The translations under genes and the position numbers were made by a program. From contig JADANN010000038.1 of NCBI GenBank assembly GCA_018806985.1, forward strand, positions 62,001-126,000: 64,000 nt of DNA. Reading direction: 5' to 3'. This document shows, piece by piece, positions 12,852 through 25,100 of this stretch. The notes under the pieces are model-generated. The model was not told the DNA's origin, did not search any database, and saw only the letters and a program-made list of their open reading frames with translations. The first letter of the stretch is position 1. Every line of letters starts with the position of its first letter. The DNA comes from Angiostrongylus vasorum. Lineage: Eukaryota; Nematoda; Chromadorea; Rhabditida; Metastrongylidae.

Positions 12852-15800
12852 ATGAGCGCTTCACCGAATTTGAAATGCGGTTTGTGCCATGGGTTTCTTG
12901 TGAATGCAGTGACGGTAGCCGGATGTATGCACAGCTGTATGTGTTTTCTGTTTCTATTAAATATACGGCTCACGTCTAGCGTTTTCTTTTTTACTCTTTC
13001 TTCTTTCACTTTTTGTACTGATGGTCCTGTCTCTTTGTTCTTTTATGTGTGCATTACAGTCTGTGAGGAATGTCTCTTGAAAAACTTGTCAATATCAGGA
13101 ATTTGTCCAACGAAGGGATGCAAGAAAAACGTCGATAAAGTGAGTTCGGCGTCCTAGAACGCAGTTGTTTGTCATATGTGTATATTATTTTTTCAAAACC
13201 GACTTTCCTCTAATCTCGGTATGTCTAATCAATATGCATTCTTTCTTTTTATAAGCTTATAGGTGTTGACAAATAATCTCTGTTCTCGACTAACGTTTCA
13301 ACGTCTTCGTCTTCATCAGAGCCGACGATCCTAGTAGACCAACAACTGTGGACCATCGGCTCTGATGAAGACGAAGACGTCGAAACGTTAGCCGAGAACT
13401 AAAATTATATATCAACCTCGTGCAAATTTATCAGAGAAAGAAAACATATTGTATCTTGTTTTTACACTGTCATACCTTTTTTTCAGAATGGATACCATCG
13501 CGATTCGACATTGCAAATGCTTGTCTACAAGTTCATGCCTCGAATATTCTTTGAAAACGCTGAAAAGGATAAAGGAATCGATACAAATGATAAAAAGGTG
13601 CAGAGGTTGGTTGGTTGTTTCAGAAAATTGGCATCACATTTCTTCTACTCCTTTTTTTAAAGATTCTAGGCGCAGGTAATGAAGGATTGGGGCACTGCTT
13701 AGGGAAACATTTTGCTATGTTTCTTTTCTTTATACTCTGAATATCAAGCGGCTTAATGTTTCGTATTGTTTATACTTGTGATGTTATGATATTTGACTGC
13801 TTGGGCCAAAAATGACATAGTTTGTATTCTAAAGAAGAGTTTTTCATTGGGTATTGAAGCGGTCAGTTTTTGGGTGGTTTTTCTTAAAAAGTGAAATATA
13901 CTCTCTGAACGTTGAAATGGGAGGAAACGTTGAAGTGTTAAGTAGTTTCTAAGTCATCGAAGGTGTTAGCTTTGTTTTTTATTTGCCGTGTATATGGTTG
14001 AAAAAACTTTCTTTCATGTATTGCTTTCAGAGAATTAGCACAAGCAAGCGCTGAGATATGTGATCCGGAAGAACTTCTTTCTATTTGTTTGGAGTTTATA
14101 CCAGCACCTCCAATCGGAAAAACCGAAGAGGTTTGTTCAACTCGACAAGATCCTGTTCATATTTATTCTGGCCGTACAGTTACTAAGCAGACTGCGAATG
14201 TTTTAGGGATACGGTTTTACTTCATCCTTCTACCTCAACATCTAGTCAGAATGAACCTCCTATCAAGAAAGCCAAGAAGGTATGTAAGAGAGTACACTTC
14301 GTTATTTTTGATGTTGATACCGTTTAAGGAACGGATTTTAACTTAAAGTGTTCACATGTAGAATTCCAGTATAAATGTTTGAAGCACTAACTTCACATGT
14401 TGATTCCTAGTAGTCATCCCACTGTAGTTTACATAAATTGGTCTAATAAGATCATACTCCTTACTTAATTCGACCTTTACGGTAGTGTTATTCCACTTTT
14501 TTCCTCATTTTCTTCGTCTTATACTTACAGCGGAAGAAACACAAGCTGGTGGTGAGATCAGACGATTCTTGGTTGTCTTTTTTTTGTTTCATCTCGTCTT
14601 TTTTTTAAACTCTTTTTTGCTTTTATGCTGGTTTTTCGTTTCCACATACCTTGATGAAGTACGTAGTTTTACGGACATTTTCCCTCTCCAGTACAGTTTA
14701 CTAGGCCTACAATAGGTGATCGTTCCTGCATTTTTGTTAAAAACAGTTGTTTTGCCTATGACGAGAATCCGTTTTTCTCGAACATTCCATGTTGCTTGCT
14801 ATCCTTTTTGCTTACCGTTATTTACCAAAAGGACTTTCATATGTAGTGTGGTAGTAGCTTACTTTGCGATTGAACGCAGGACTGTCAAAGTTCGTTTTGT
14901 TTTGAAGGGTTATCCTCAAACTACACGGAACAAGAGTATTTTTACTTTTCAGTGCCGTGAGCAACGCGAGGTGCAGCAGTCATTTCGTCGATTTTTTCGT
15001 TGCGTTGCAAAAGTTCCAATTCGTACACTACGTCGCTTACTTGAAACGAAACTATTTTTAACTGATCAGTTTAGCGTCCACTTCTTATCAGACAGAGATT
15101 TCCAGGATATTCCTGATGATGTAACACTTCGAACACTGGTGCTAGATGGTGGCTTCGATCGCTCACGGCCATTTCGTCTGTTCTTTACACTCGTCCCAAC
15201 TATCAGCGATGATGCTCCACCAGTTTTGGATGCTGAAACGATGCCGTGTCTAATGCCAGAGGCTCCAGTTCACCAAGAGACACTATCCAGCGTTCAACCA
15301 CCTGGTCAGCTACAACCAGTTCAAATTGTTTCTCCAGTAGTTCCTGCGTTGACCGTCAGCCTCTCGACGGACATCTATGGTCATTCAGCACCTATTATTA
15401 CAACGCAGTGTGCTCCTCGTAAACGCAGAAAACTGAGCGACCCGAAAAAAAGCCCTACGGAGAAGTCACCACCCAACACTACTGGGCCACATCCACCATC
15501 AGTCACGCCGAATATGCTCGTTGGCCCGTTAATACGACCGATGTTCATCACCCAACCACCATTTATGCATCGTTCTCCTCCAAATGCGAACGTCTCGCAT
15601 ATGTCTTTCGCTCAGTCAACAAAGGTGTCGGCTTCGAATGGGAACTCACTACCGAAGAAATCCGCAGCTCCAAATCAAGGTGACAATACTGATCGTCCTC
15701 CTCAACTTCATCGTGAGGATTCCGTGTCTTTAAACGTTCCTTCATCGGTGACTGAGGTATCAAAATCACCCACTGCTTCATCCGTTTGTGAATCACAGAG

Positions 15801-18695
15801 CGATCCAACACCTTCGGTGCAACAAGCGATGCCACCATCATTGGAAGTTGCCCAAAAAGACCAACCTCTGCAGGAAACTTTACAACCTTCTCCATATACG
15901 TGCAAAGTTGAGGAGTTAGATGTCAGCCGGCCCACAAATATTCAGAACAATACGTCTTCGTTAAAGACACCAAAGAGTGTTGTGCCGAAAACTATCAAAT
16001 CAAAGCCTCTGTCGAATTCTGAAACTACACAAAAATTGAATGCGAAAACCGTAGCCAAAGTGATAAATCAACAAAATAATTTAGAACGCAAGCCCTTATC
16101 TCCTTACACAAGCAGTGTGCTAAAGATACCAGAGTCACCTCCTCATCTTGAGGCGATGACTTCGCAGTCCAAATCACAGCCATCCGACAAACCGCCACGA
16201 GGGAATTCACAGATGCAAAATGGCATCGGTAATCATGCAGTCTCCAAGATAAAGCCGATCAATTCGTCTGCGCAGCCGTCACCGTCAGAACATCTACGAC
16301 CTGTTCAAACTGTACTGCCGCAAATGCCCAATGGGGATAAGAATCGAACGACGCCACTCATACCGAACACGCCAAAAACTCCTCCGCAGCACTCAATAAC
16401 TGTAGAAACGAAGCCAGAAGTGGTGACTACGGCAGCCAATAATTTAACCACGGTGAGCCTTACATCATAATTTTCCATATTTTTCCATTACTTTGTCTTA
16501 AAAATACAGAGCTGTAATCTGCACAATTCTTGGTCGTGTAATCTCTTTCATAGTAGACTAGAGGTGCTAGGGAATATCCATGTAAAATTATAGGCGCTTG
16601 GGATTTTTGTTCCTCTGGAGCCATGCGATTCTGTTCGATTCTGTTCCTCACGTCACAAGATGATGAGAACTAAGATACTGAAATGTGCAGTAACTTGTCC
16701 TATTTTTAGTTAATCACTATGTTTTCTTGTGTTCATTCATTCGTCCATGGATGTAATCGCAGCTTGAAGTAGGCGGCGATGTTATTTTTGGGCAGTGAAC
16801 GTCACTGCCAATTTCATTTTAAATAGGCGACGATTATTGAGAATTGTAACGCCGGGGAAATATATTGACATCCCCAAGACCGACTTTCTGTTAACCTCGG
16901 CATTGATTGATAATTCGATGTTTCTCTTCAACAAGCAGATACGAGGTTGTTATTGTAGGATTTATTGGGATACAATAGATGACGTTTCGGTGGTTTCGCC
17001 TTCTTCAGAGCCTGGAAGGGTCAAATTGAGATGCGATCTACTCAGCAAAACACTTTCATAACCCTGGCAGATAAAACTTAACAAATAAATTTGTATACCG
17101 TTTATTTGTTGTAAGTATTTAAGTTAGTTGGTGGATAGCAGCCGCACAGAGTAATACATGGGCGAGGACTGTACCTGTGTCAGGTCATTGAAGCAGCCTG
17201 AGGTACGCCGCCGGCTCACGCGTGATGACAAGACACTCCTCCTTGTGGTTCATTTTTGAATTTTTGGAATCATTTTGACATCATTTTGATGACTATTTAG
17301 TGATGTAACAATATTTGACATATTAAACGTCTAGGGACAAGCACGAGTTGGTTTTCACTCAAGCGGTGCGAAAGTAATTGCTGATTTAAACTTTAAGCTA
17401 TCATAACTCAGTTAAGAGTAAACCATGTTAATTTCCATAATTAGTACTCAAATCTACAAATCTTTGCGTACAGCATACACAATGAGAGCTCTTTTGTACT
17501 TTTTCCTTTGCATAGTCGTTTCTCATATCTACAGTGCATATCCTAGCTCTTCTCGCATACGGTTTGTTTTCTTGCTTATATCATGAAAGTCTTAGATAAC
17601 CACATGTAGGTTCAGCTGGTGCTTGGGGTCGCGTTTTCTTTATGGACGTGGTAGACTGTCGGTCAAGTAGATTCTTTTTGAAGTCCTGGAATAGCGGGCA
17701 TAGAATGTTCCCATTCGGATTCGAAGGAGTGAGCTAGTCTCAGACAAGTCTTGTACCAATGTCTCGATCATGGAGCGAGTTTGGTTAACCCGAGAGCGAC
17801 CTCAAAGTAGCACCACGCTCGTGGTGGACTGCACCACTATCACTGCGCTACCTGCCTCCTCTTGTGTTACCACTGGTTTTGTTAAGGCCACCAAACATAT
17901 TCTGTGTACTTATTTCATCGAGGCTCATTTTTTTGAAAATGATTGCGATTGAATAAGAGGTATTTTGTCCATTGGAGTGGTTTCCAAATGCGTTGTTTAT
18001 ATTTATGGCTGCTGAGGTTTTGTTCAGAATTCCAAAAATTTAAAACTCGTTTTGTTTCTTTCAGAACTTTTAGCTCTGAACAAACAGCTTTAAGAAGCAA
18101 CTAACAACCAAGTCCTCAGATGTTCCAGCCATCGTGGAATTATCAGCAGTTTACGTAGAAACTAGCTTCAGACTCTGAGTGTTGAAAATAGGGAGAGATA
18201 TTCAAAATGGTTGTCATGGCTTTTGTTGCAATAGAAATCAGCGCTTTAGGCTGCCTTATTTTTTTGAGATCAAACAGTTTTGTCGAATGAATTCATGTCA
18301 CGTGGCAGTGAATGGACTGATATCTTTGGGTAGACTGTACTTAATAACAAACTCACTTAACAACTAATTCCTTTTTCAGTTGTTTACTGACTAACTGGCA
18401 GTTCCGTTCATTTATTTACCGAGTGTGTATTTTGCAGACAGAACGTGCCGCATCGCCTGCGCCAGCAGCTCCAATGGATTTCCGGCGCATGGCAACGCTA
18501 AACAAGCAGTCGCTCGGTCGCACTTTGCAGGCGGTCCTCACGAGCGGTCGAGCGGCAAACGCGGATGCTTCCAGGATCGTAGTGAACGGAGGCGGTACGC
18601 CAGTAGATGTTAAATCCGTAACCCTCAATGGTAAAATCAACGGAGAAACAGCCGTTGACTTAAATTATCCCAAATCGAAGTCATTGTCAACCTGA
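12852..18695 (+). CDS. mig-32: Polycomb group RING finger protein (PCGF), 8 exons, about 751 aa
   Basis: Exons are 12852-12936, 13060-13139, 13487-13605, 14031-14134, 14191-14279, 14531-14551, 14953-16452 and 18438-18695 (2256 nt, in frame). A C3HC4 RING lies at residues 9-49: C9, C12, C25, H27, C30, C33, C44, C49. It is followed by the PCGF-type segment LQMLVYKFMPR. Next come an acidic DPEELLSICLEFIP stretch, a basic NLS-like KKAKKRKKHK, and a RAWUL domain from about residue 167 (SFRRFFRCVAKVPIRTLRRLL, then FSVHFL and VTLRTLVLDG). This layout is that of PCGF proteins, which pair with RING1 in PRC1 to ubiquitylate histone H2A; C. elegans has mig-32. Unlike BMI1-size members, it carries a tail of roughly 490 residues rich in Pro, Ser, Thr and Gln. 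The exon 4/5 junction is uncertain: the strongest donor (14130) gives the wrong phase, and the listed pair uses a weak donor. Introns 2 and 7 contain fold-back repeats. Confidence 0.88.
13196..13436. mobile_element. Fold-back (MITE-like) element in a PCGF intron
   Basis: Arms CGACTAACGTTTCAACGTC / CGTCTTCATCAGAGCC and GGCTCTGATGAAGACGAAG / ACGTCGAAACGTTAGCCGAG flank a 30-bp loop. Outer ends carry CCGACTTTCC and TATCAACCTCG. Copies of this family occur throughout the window. Confidence 0.8.
16858..17215. mobile_element. Fold-back family copy in the last PCGF intron
   Basis: Starts CCAAGACCGACTTTCTGTTAACC, contains GACGTTTCGGTGGTTTCGCC and ends with GCAGCCGCACAGAGTAATACA. This is the same order of blocks as the copy at 41070-41350, but the right-hand hairpin arm is missing. 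Confidence 0.7.
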
Positions 18696-18790
18696 CTAGG
18701 TTATGCGTCAGTTCAGATATAGTGTACAGGAACACCACTGTGAATACTGCCAATTTGATTTCTGATTGTGATTTGTAATACACTTTGGTT

Positions 18791-18796
18791 AATAAA
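18791..18796 (+). terminator. Polyadenylation signal of the PCGF gene
   Basis: AATAAA lies 95 bp after the stop codon of the PCGF gene, a normal spacing for a nematode 3' UTR. Confidence 0.7.
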
Positions 18797-18805
18797 GTGC
18801 AAAGG

Positions 18806-21800
18806 TGAAGTTGAGGGATATCCTTGATTATTATCGAATTTCACAACTTCTCGTCCTACGGGTATTACCGGTCTGTCCAATTTTCGACTTAAATTTAAAC
18901 AGTAGCGAACTTAGGTGGTCTGATCTTGGGAAATAGTTCTTGGTTAGATCTATGCTTTCTACATCATTGAATATTTCATACTTTAAACTGTGAAACTTAC
19001 TGTTCATCATGTTATGTATTAAATATGAATATTACATTGTTGATTATTGTGTAGAGAACTAATAGTATATATGAGGTCATGTTTGCCATTTTAATAAATA
19101 TAGTGGTATGTTTTATAAATTTGCACTTACAACACTTTTGAGAGGAACGGCGAAGCTTAGCAGAGCTGCCCTGACTCTATAATCATTTCTTGCATAACAT
19201 ATATTCCCGTTGCTTTTGGAGGAAATACCGTCGGTCTTTTTCACGCAAATCTAAATCTCAAGCTAATTAGTCGTGAGGTTACGTGCCGCGTCCCAAGGTG
19301 GCGAGTCGGGCATTAAACATGGACACATAGGAAGCATATACGTGACCTCAAATGGTGATACAGATTTAGGATAAGGGTTGTTTGTCCCTTCTTGGCCAAA
19401 TGGAGTCCCAGAATTCATTTCACATGTGGTACGTCCGTGCATACGCATATGAACGGTCTTGCACATATACGGGAAGTGTGATGAACCAAAGAACGCCATT
19501 CGGGCAAGAAAAAAAGGTTGCAAGTGCAATCAAGTCACCATGAAAGTGCGTCGAAGACCGTCCAGAATCAAGTATAACAAGTTCATGCCTATCCAATAGA
19601 GTTTGGCGAGTTGTCTATGGGTGTTCTGTTCTCGAAAAAGAGCAACTAGTAATGTGATTATGAAGTTCACAGTGAATGCGAGGTTTTATAAATAACATGA
19701 GGAAATCTAGGTCTTTTTTGAACCTATGCCCTCGGTAATTCATGAAGTTAGGGAAGGTCTATGACGTTTAAAACTCGGATGTGAGTAGAGTAGAGTCATG
19801 GCGATCAACGCGTATGCTTTGCTTTCCGGCGTCCGAAACGTTTACAGAGATTTCCTATTCTGGGGAAATTCATGAATTTCATGTGAGTAGAAGTTGCGCT
19901 TCACAACTAGTTACTAGTCACACTTTCCTATACGTTTCCGGATTCTATGCATTTCCGGACGGCATGAGCCTAGTCGGATAATCCTGCCTCAGTGAACGTA
20001 TTAAAGGTCGCGTAAAAATTATTTCAATTGTCGCTCTCAAGCGGAATGTCTGATACCGTGATGAAAGCAGAAGTGTGAAATCCGGGTGACACAATGTGAT
20101 CTACAAAGTCAAAATGAACAGCGATCTTTTTTTCTGCGAAGAAATTTCTGATTTAGTTTCTCCTTCGTGTTTCATTATTGATTCTTCCCACTTGCATTTA
20201 CGTACTTAATCATTTTTTCTCACTTTTGCTGTTTCTTTGTTCTCGTTTTCATTCTGACGTATTCTGATTTTCACAACCGATCATTCCTCCAGTCATGTTG
20301 CAAAATAATGAGATTCAACGTAGAAATCAATTTAAAGATAAACATCCTAGACAAAACCGGAACGACGACAAAGAGACGGTTCAATTGTAATACATAAATT
20401 ATAAAATACACTTTGTTGTTCACAAATTCCGTTATCGATTTTGTGATGATAAACACAATCAGTTGTTTTGAAAGCCCTAGAACGGATATCTCGGCGCTTT
20501 ACGAAGACTCGTGCTTGACCAGCATACAGCATTTCGATGAGGAGAGATAATAGCAAATTCTCAAGCCCTAGTGGAACCTATGCACGAACTATGAGTATGC
20601 ATGGAAGGTTGCAGGACAACGAGGCGAATGGATCAAGCATTAATTCCGGCAGAAGAAGGTCGACTCTCTAAACTTTTATATATCATATCTTGGTTGAAGT
20701 ACAGCATCATAGACAGCAAAGTCGACTATCTAAACTCCTCAGCATTAGCTCTTAATCGAAATGATGCCGAGATATACATAAACAAAACTTGGAACCTCAG
20801 TTGGGCTTCGAACCTGCGATTACCCTTTATGACGGTCACGTGCTTTCTAACCCACCAAACATAAGCTCCTATGATGTTGTTCTCTCAGTCAGGCTTTAAC
20901 CTTATCGGTGCTAGTACATGAACGTCCGGAAAGTGCAATCGCGAGTTCGAAGCCCACCAGAGGTTCCGAGTTTTGCTCATATCTCACCATCACTGTGATT
21001 ATATTCCACATCAAACTCTGCCATGAGAAAAAAAATACTTGGACACTTGGATGGTCCACCTTCACTGATGGGACTGGCACCATCTTAATTTTCTATTCCT
21101 TTCTCTCTTTGGGGCAATCGTAATCGAAGAATAATATCGGCAGAAAGGATAGGCGGTAATTAAAGGTTTAAATATTATCGGCTTTTAGTTGAAGTACAGC
21201 CCTAGTACGTTTGTCAGCAAGTTTAGGTGACGGCATGACGGCATATTTATGCATATGATAGATGCTACTTGTGAAAATGCCGAACACTGCAAATCGACGA
21301 GAGGCACGTCATCGTAATGGAATGCGAGAAAGAGGTAACGAACATAACGAACATGTGCTTCACAGATGATTCTTAACAATTTCGTCTCACGTCTGGCAAG
21401 TCTTCCTGTCTTTTTTCTATCTCGTCCGAGTGTCCTTAATGATTGTTTTGACAGTCGGAATGCTCAACTAGACATGATTAAATGACCAGCCGATAATCTT
21501 CTACGATTGTAATCATAAACAAGTGCTATTGTAGTGTCTTATTAAGAGTTTAGGACGAAAAGTTAACAAACAAGACGGAATCTAAGCAACTTCAACTCCT
21601 TAGAAAACTCACAGAAGTTCATTAAGAGAGCGAGACAGAGAGAAGGATAGAGACTGATAACGGGATTTGGAGTGTTAAGGAAGGAATAACTGATGATGGT
21701 GCTTGGCGCGCACCAAGTTAGAGGCTGAACTTTGTCGCTAAGCGGAGCCATAAGCTTTTGTGTTCCCCACGGAAGGCTATGTTTCAAAAGTATAAACTGA

Positions 21801-22126
21801 TCGCCGTCAACAGATGGAAAAGTCGGGATTTCATCAGTTCCAGATGATGCGGGAGGGTTATGTCTTACCGATGATGATTCCAACGGTACTGTATCATCGC
21901 AATGCACTAAGCTTCATATAGAAGTTACTTTGACGGTATTACTCTCTAAATTGTTTTTTCTCAGTGAACAAACATTGGGCTTATATGTTGCTTTTGTTGA
22001 AGAAGTTTCTCGAATGAAAACCAAGCTCATTTGGATAATTATATAGCCCATTTTTATAAACCCGTGTTTTTCCTGTCAAAGTTTCTATTCGGCTGGTATT
22101 TTCGTGTTTGGGCAAGTTTGTTCTAA
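18806..22126. other. Intergenic region with no supported gene
   Basis: No exon with convincing coding character was found. A tRNA-like inverted repeat sits at 20791-20968. A minus-strand open frame at 21563-21907 has one donor-like site but no recognisable similarity, and one at 19263-19529 is unrecognised. Confidence 0.4.
20791..20968. repeat. tRNA-like fold-back repeat
   Basis: The left arm (20791-20822) contains GGGCTTCGAACC. The right arm (20937-20968) contains its near-complement GGTTCGAA-type box within GAGTTCGAAGCCC. The arms are inverted copies separated by about 115 bp and resemble the B-box end of a tRNA, so this is probably a pair of inverted SINE ends rather than a functional tRNA. 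Confidence 0.6.
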
Positions 22127-25100
22127 ATGGCGTCCCTAGATGGCCTTCCTAGTGTCTCTAAGTCATCTGTTGTCACTACGGCCACTATAAATGGTCGAAA
22201 ACCTTTATGGATCGGTAAAGAAGTTTACCGTCTTCTCCCAGACTTGTTCCAGGATATGACTGATCAGTGTAGGAGGCGAAATAGAATTTTTTGCTTGTAT
22301 GTAAATAATAACCCTAAGCCTAGGTCAGCAGAAGTAAATGGAAGAAACAACAGTTGTACACATTAGGAAAGCCGGGTTCTTGTCGGCCTCAAGCGTGATT
22401 TATAGGACTTCATGCGTTAATTATGTGTCAGATGACATCTCCATGAATATGAATCTTTCGACATTGTCGTTAATTTCTTTACATCTTAAAAAATTCATGA
22501 TAATGAGGAGTGTCTAATTTGTATTTTCCTAAATCTTTTTTCACCGTTTTTTTCCACTATTCGATGTTTGTTTCTTCTGTGATATTTTGAAGGGTGTTTT
22601 TCTTTCCAACTCTCGAAGAGTATGGTTTCAATATTTCCTCGACCAATATATTTCAGAAAATCGATAACTTGTTATTTTTATTTATTGTTTGCATGATACT
22701 TCAACTGTGTGTATACAAGTACTTCTTTCGTTCGATTCACTTTCTTCGCATTCATCGCCCATTAAGCTCTTCAAACTTTTCGCACGTGGGTTCGGCTGCT
22801 CCTTCAGGATTTTCTTTCCATCACGAAGGTAGATGAATAGTGGTCGAATCGATTTCGAACCGGAGTACTGCTTCTTAGTAGACTGCATCACTAACCACAA
22901 TGCTATTCCTCCATTATCATTTACTACTTTTTTTTGTTTCTTTCAAGACCAGTAATAAAAAAAGAGCAGCAATCGGTCTAATTTTTTTGCTCCAGATTGA
23001 TGTGTTTCTTGTCTCGAGCGTTATCATATTAGCTTTCTACTGATTTTATCATTTATCAATTTTACTCGCAGCTATTTATCACCGTATTCGATTATGTTCT
23101 TTTTTTTATTTCTAAGTATGATTTTTCCCTTTTTTTGTTACTCGAGAGTCTCTCGAGATTTCTTCACAGTGTCATTACTGTAATGAACATGGATGACGTA
23201 AAATTAGATCCATGCTTAGATATAAAAAAATGTGTTTATAACGATACAAAACATGTAATTTTACACGATATGAATTTGTGATATTTAAATTGAACACAGA
23301 CAGGTGGCGGATAGCACAGTGATTGTAATGTCCGTCACCACGAGCACGGTCCTAGTCCGATTCCGCTCCGGGCTAACCAAGCCTCTCATCCATCCGGAGT
23401 CGCGAATTGGTACCGGACTTCTCTGGGAAAAATCACTCTCTGCAATCCAATTGGGAACGCTCATCCCCCGCTATCTCAGGACTCCAAGGGAAAATTGCTC
23501 GACCAGCATCCTACAACATTTAAGATAAAATGAAAATCCTTAAGCAGCAACCGAAGCCACACGTAAAAAAACTCGGAAGATCTTCGTGGACGATTTATGC
23601 GAGGAAACGAATTGGATGTGAGAAGTTGCTGGGATCCGCAGAGTAGACGTGAGGACGTATCAAATAAAAATTTTAAAAAAAAATTGAAGACAAGTTGGAA
23701 TTTCGACTGTACACTTTTCTCCAACCCCTCTTCAGCCTTCCTATTCTCTTTCTATTAAGTCCTCCTGTTCCCTATTTTTAATGTTATCATTTACATCTCG
23801 TGCATTTATTTAAAAAAGATTTAGCTGTGGTGGCGGCAATTAATAGACGAGTGAAGATCACCATAAAATGATCGATAGTGTATCGATTAATTGATTAGTG
23901 GGGCTTCCGAAAAAATCATATGATATGCGTCTGAATACTGCAAAAAGTGCCCAATCATCTGGCTTAACAAATCGTCGAATGACTGACAAGCGGCGCTTTG
24001 ATGATCGATTGAGACGTTTTTTGACAATAAACGACGACTATGTAGGCGATAACACTTACAGAGCAGGATCGATTCATATGCGGTATCGATTTTTTACTGA
24101 TCTGTCAAAAAAATCTGGAATGGCCTGATCTCCATTGAGTATTCGAAACGGGAAGAAACTCACTAATTAACAGATGTGTCCTGTAACCACCATGTCCTTG
24201 ATAAAAGTGACCGACAAGTCGGTGCAATTCTCAGGATAGTCATTGGTACAAAAGAAATAAATTCCAAAGCTATTTATTTCGCTATAGCCTATTTCGGTGG
24301 TAAACCACTTTTTTCCTGATGAAAACCACCATTGTTCCGTTATTTTTGCACTTTTTTAAATGTTGTATGACGTTTCTCCCACTTTGTCAGGCACGACACC
24401 GTAATTTTCTTATCATTCGATTTCAACCATTTTTTTTTGAGGAGCTTAAAATGGAAACGATAAAGCCTTCAGTGCTGATTAATCCTTAAGAGATGTGGCA
24501 GTGATTCAATTCCGTTAAGTACCGTCGCGGTGTTGAATGCATATTTGCCTATACAATGCCTTTCTGAGCGCAACCACATACGAAGTCAGTGTTCTTACCC
24601 TTAAAAACTGAATTAGTCGAAATCTTTGACCATGGAGAGATATGTTAGCCCAGGGTGTAGGATCGAACCGTAGCCCACGTGTGTATTCCGGGTTATCTAC
24701 GGCCACTGCTTTAAACATACATCTCTTTAGCAACTATTATTTTAAGCCAAATGAATCGCATTGTCGCAGGATGTTATGATTTAACACGTTGTTCACTTAG
24801 TGTAATAAATATATGTTTTTTTACATCTACTAACACATGCGACGGTATGAAGGACACCCAAGAGAGCTGCTCAAAGAGATATTGGCTTCTTAATGCAGCC
24901 ACGATAATGTGTATCTCTGAGTAATCAATTTTAGTGACGCAATATCAGTGATACAATCAGGGACATAACCTGCTTGATTTTTTAAATTTTTTGCATAGAC
25001 ATTAAATAAATACAGTGGTTTGACGAAGTTTTTTAGAAGGGACAATTATAAACCGGTAAATAAATCGGTAAAAAATATACGTAATAACATAGAAAATTGA

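Noticed and set aside
14716..14952. 5' part of the long plus-strand frame ending at 16470
   Set aside because: It runs through an intron; the TTTTCAG at 14952 gives a phase-correct start at the RAWUL domain. The frame's stop at 16468 also lies beyond a GTGAGC donor.
21563..21907. Minus-strand frame of 114 codons
   Set aside because: It has a donor-like GTAAGA, but no partner exon with compatible phase and no recognisable similarity was found.
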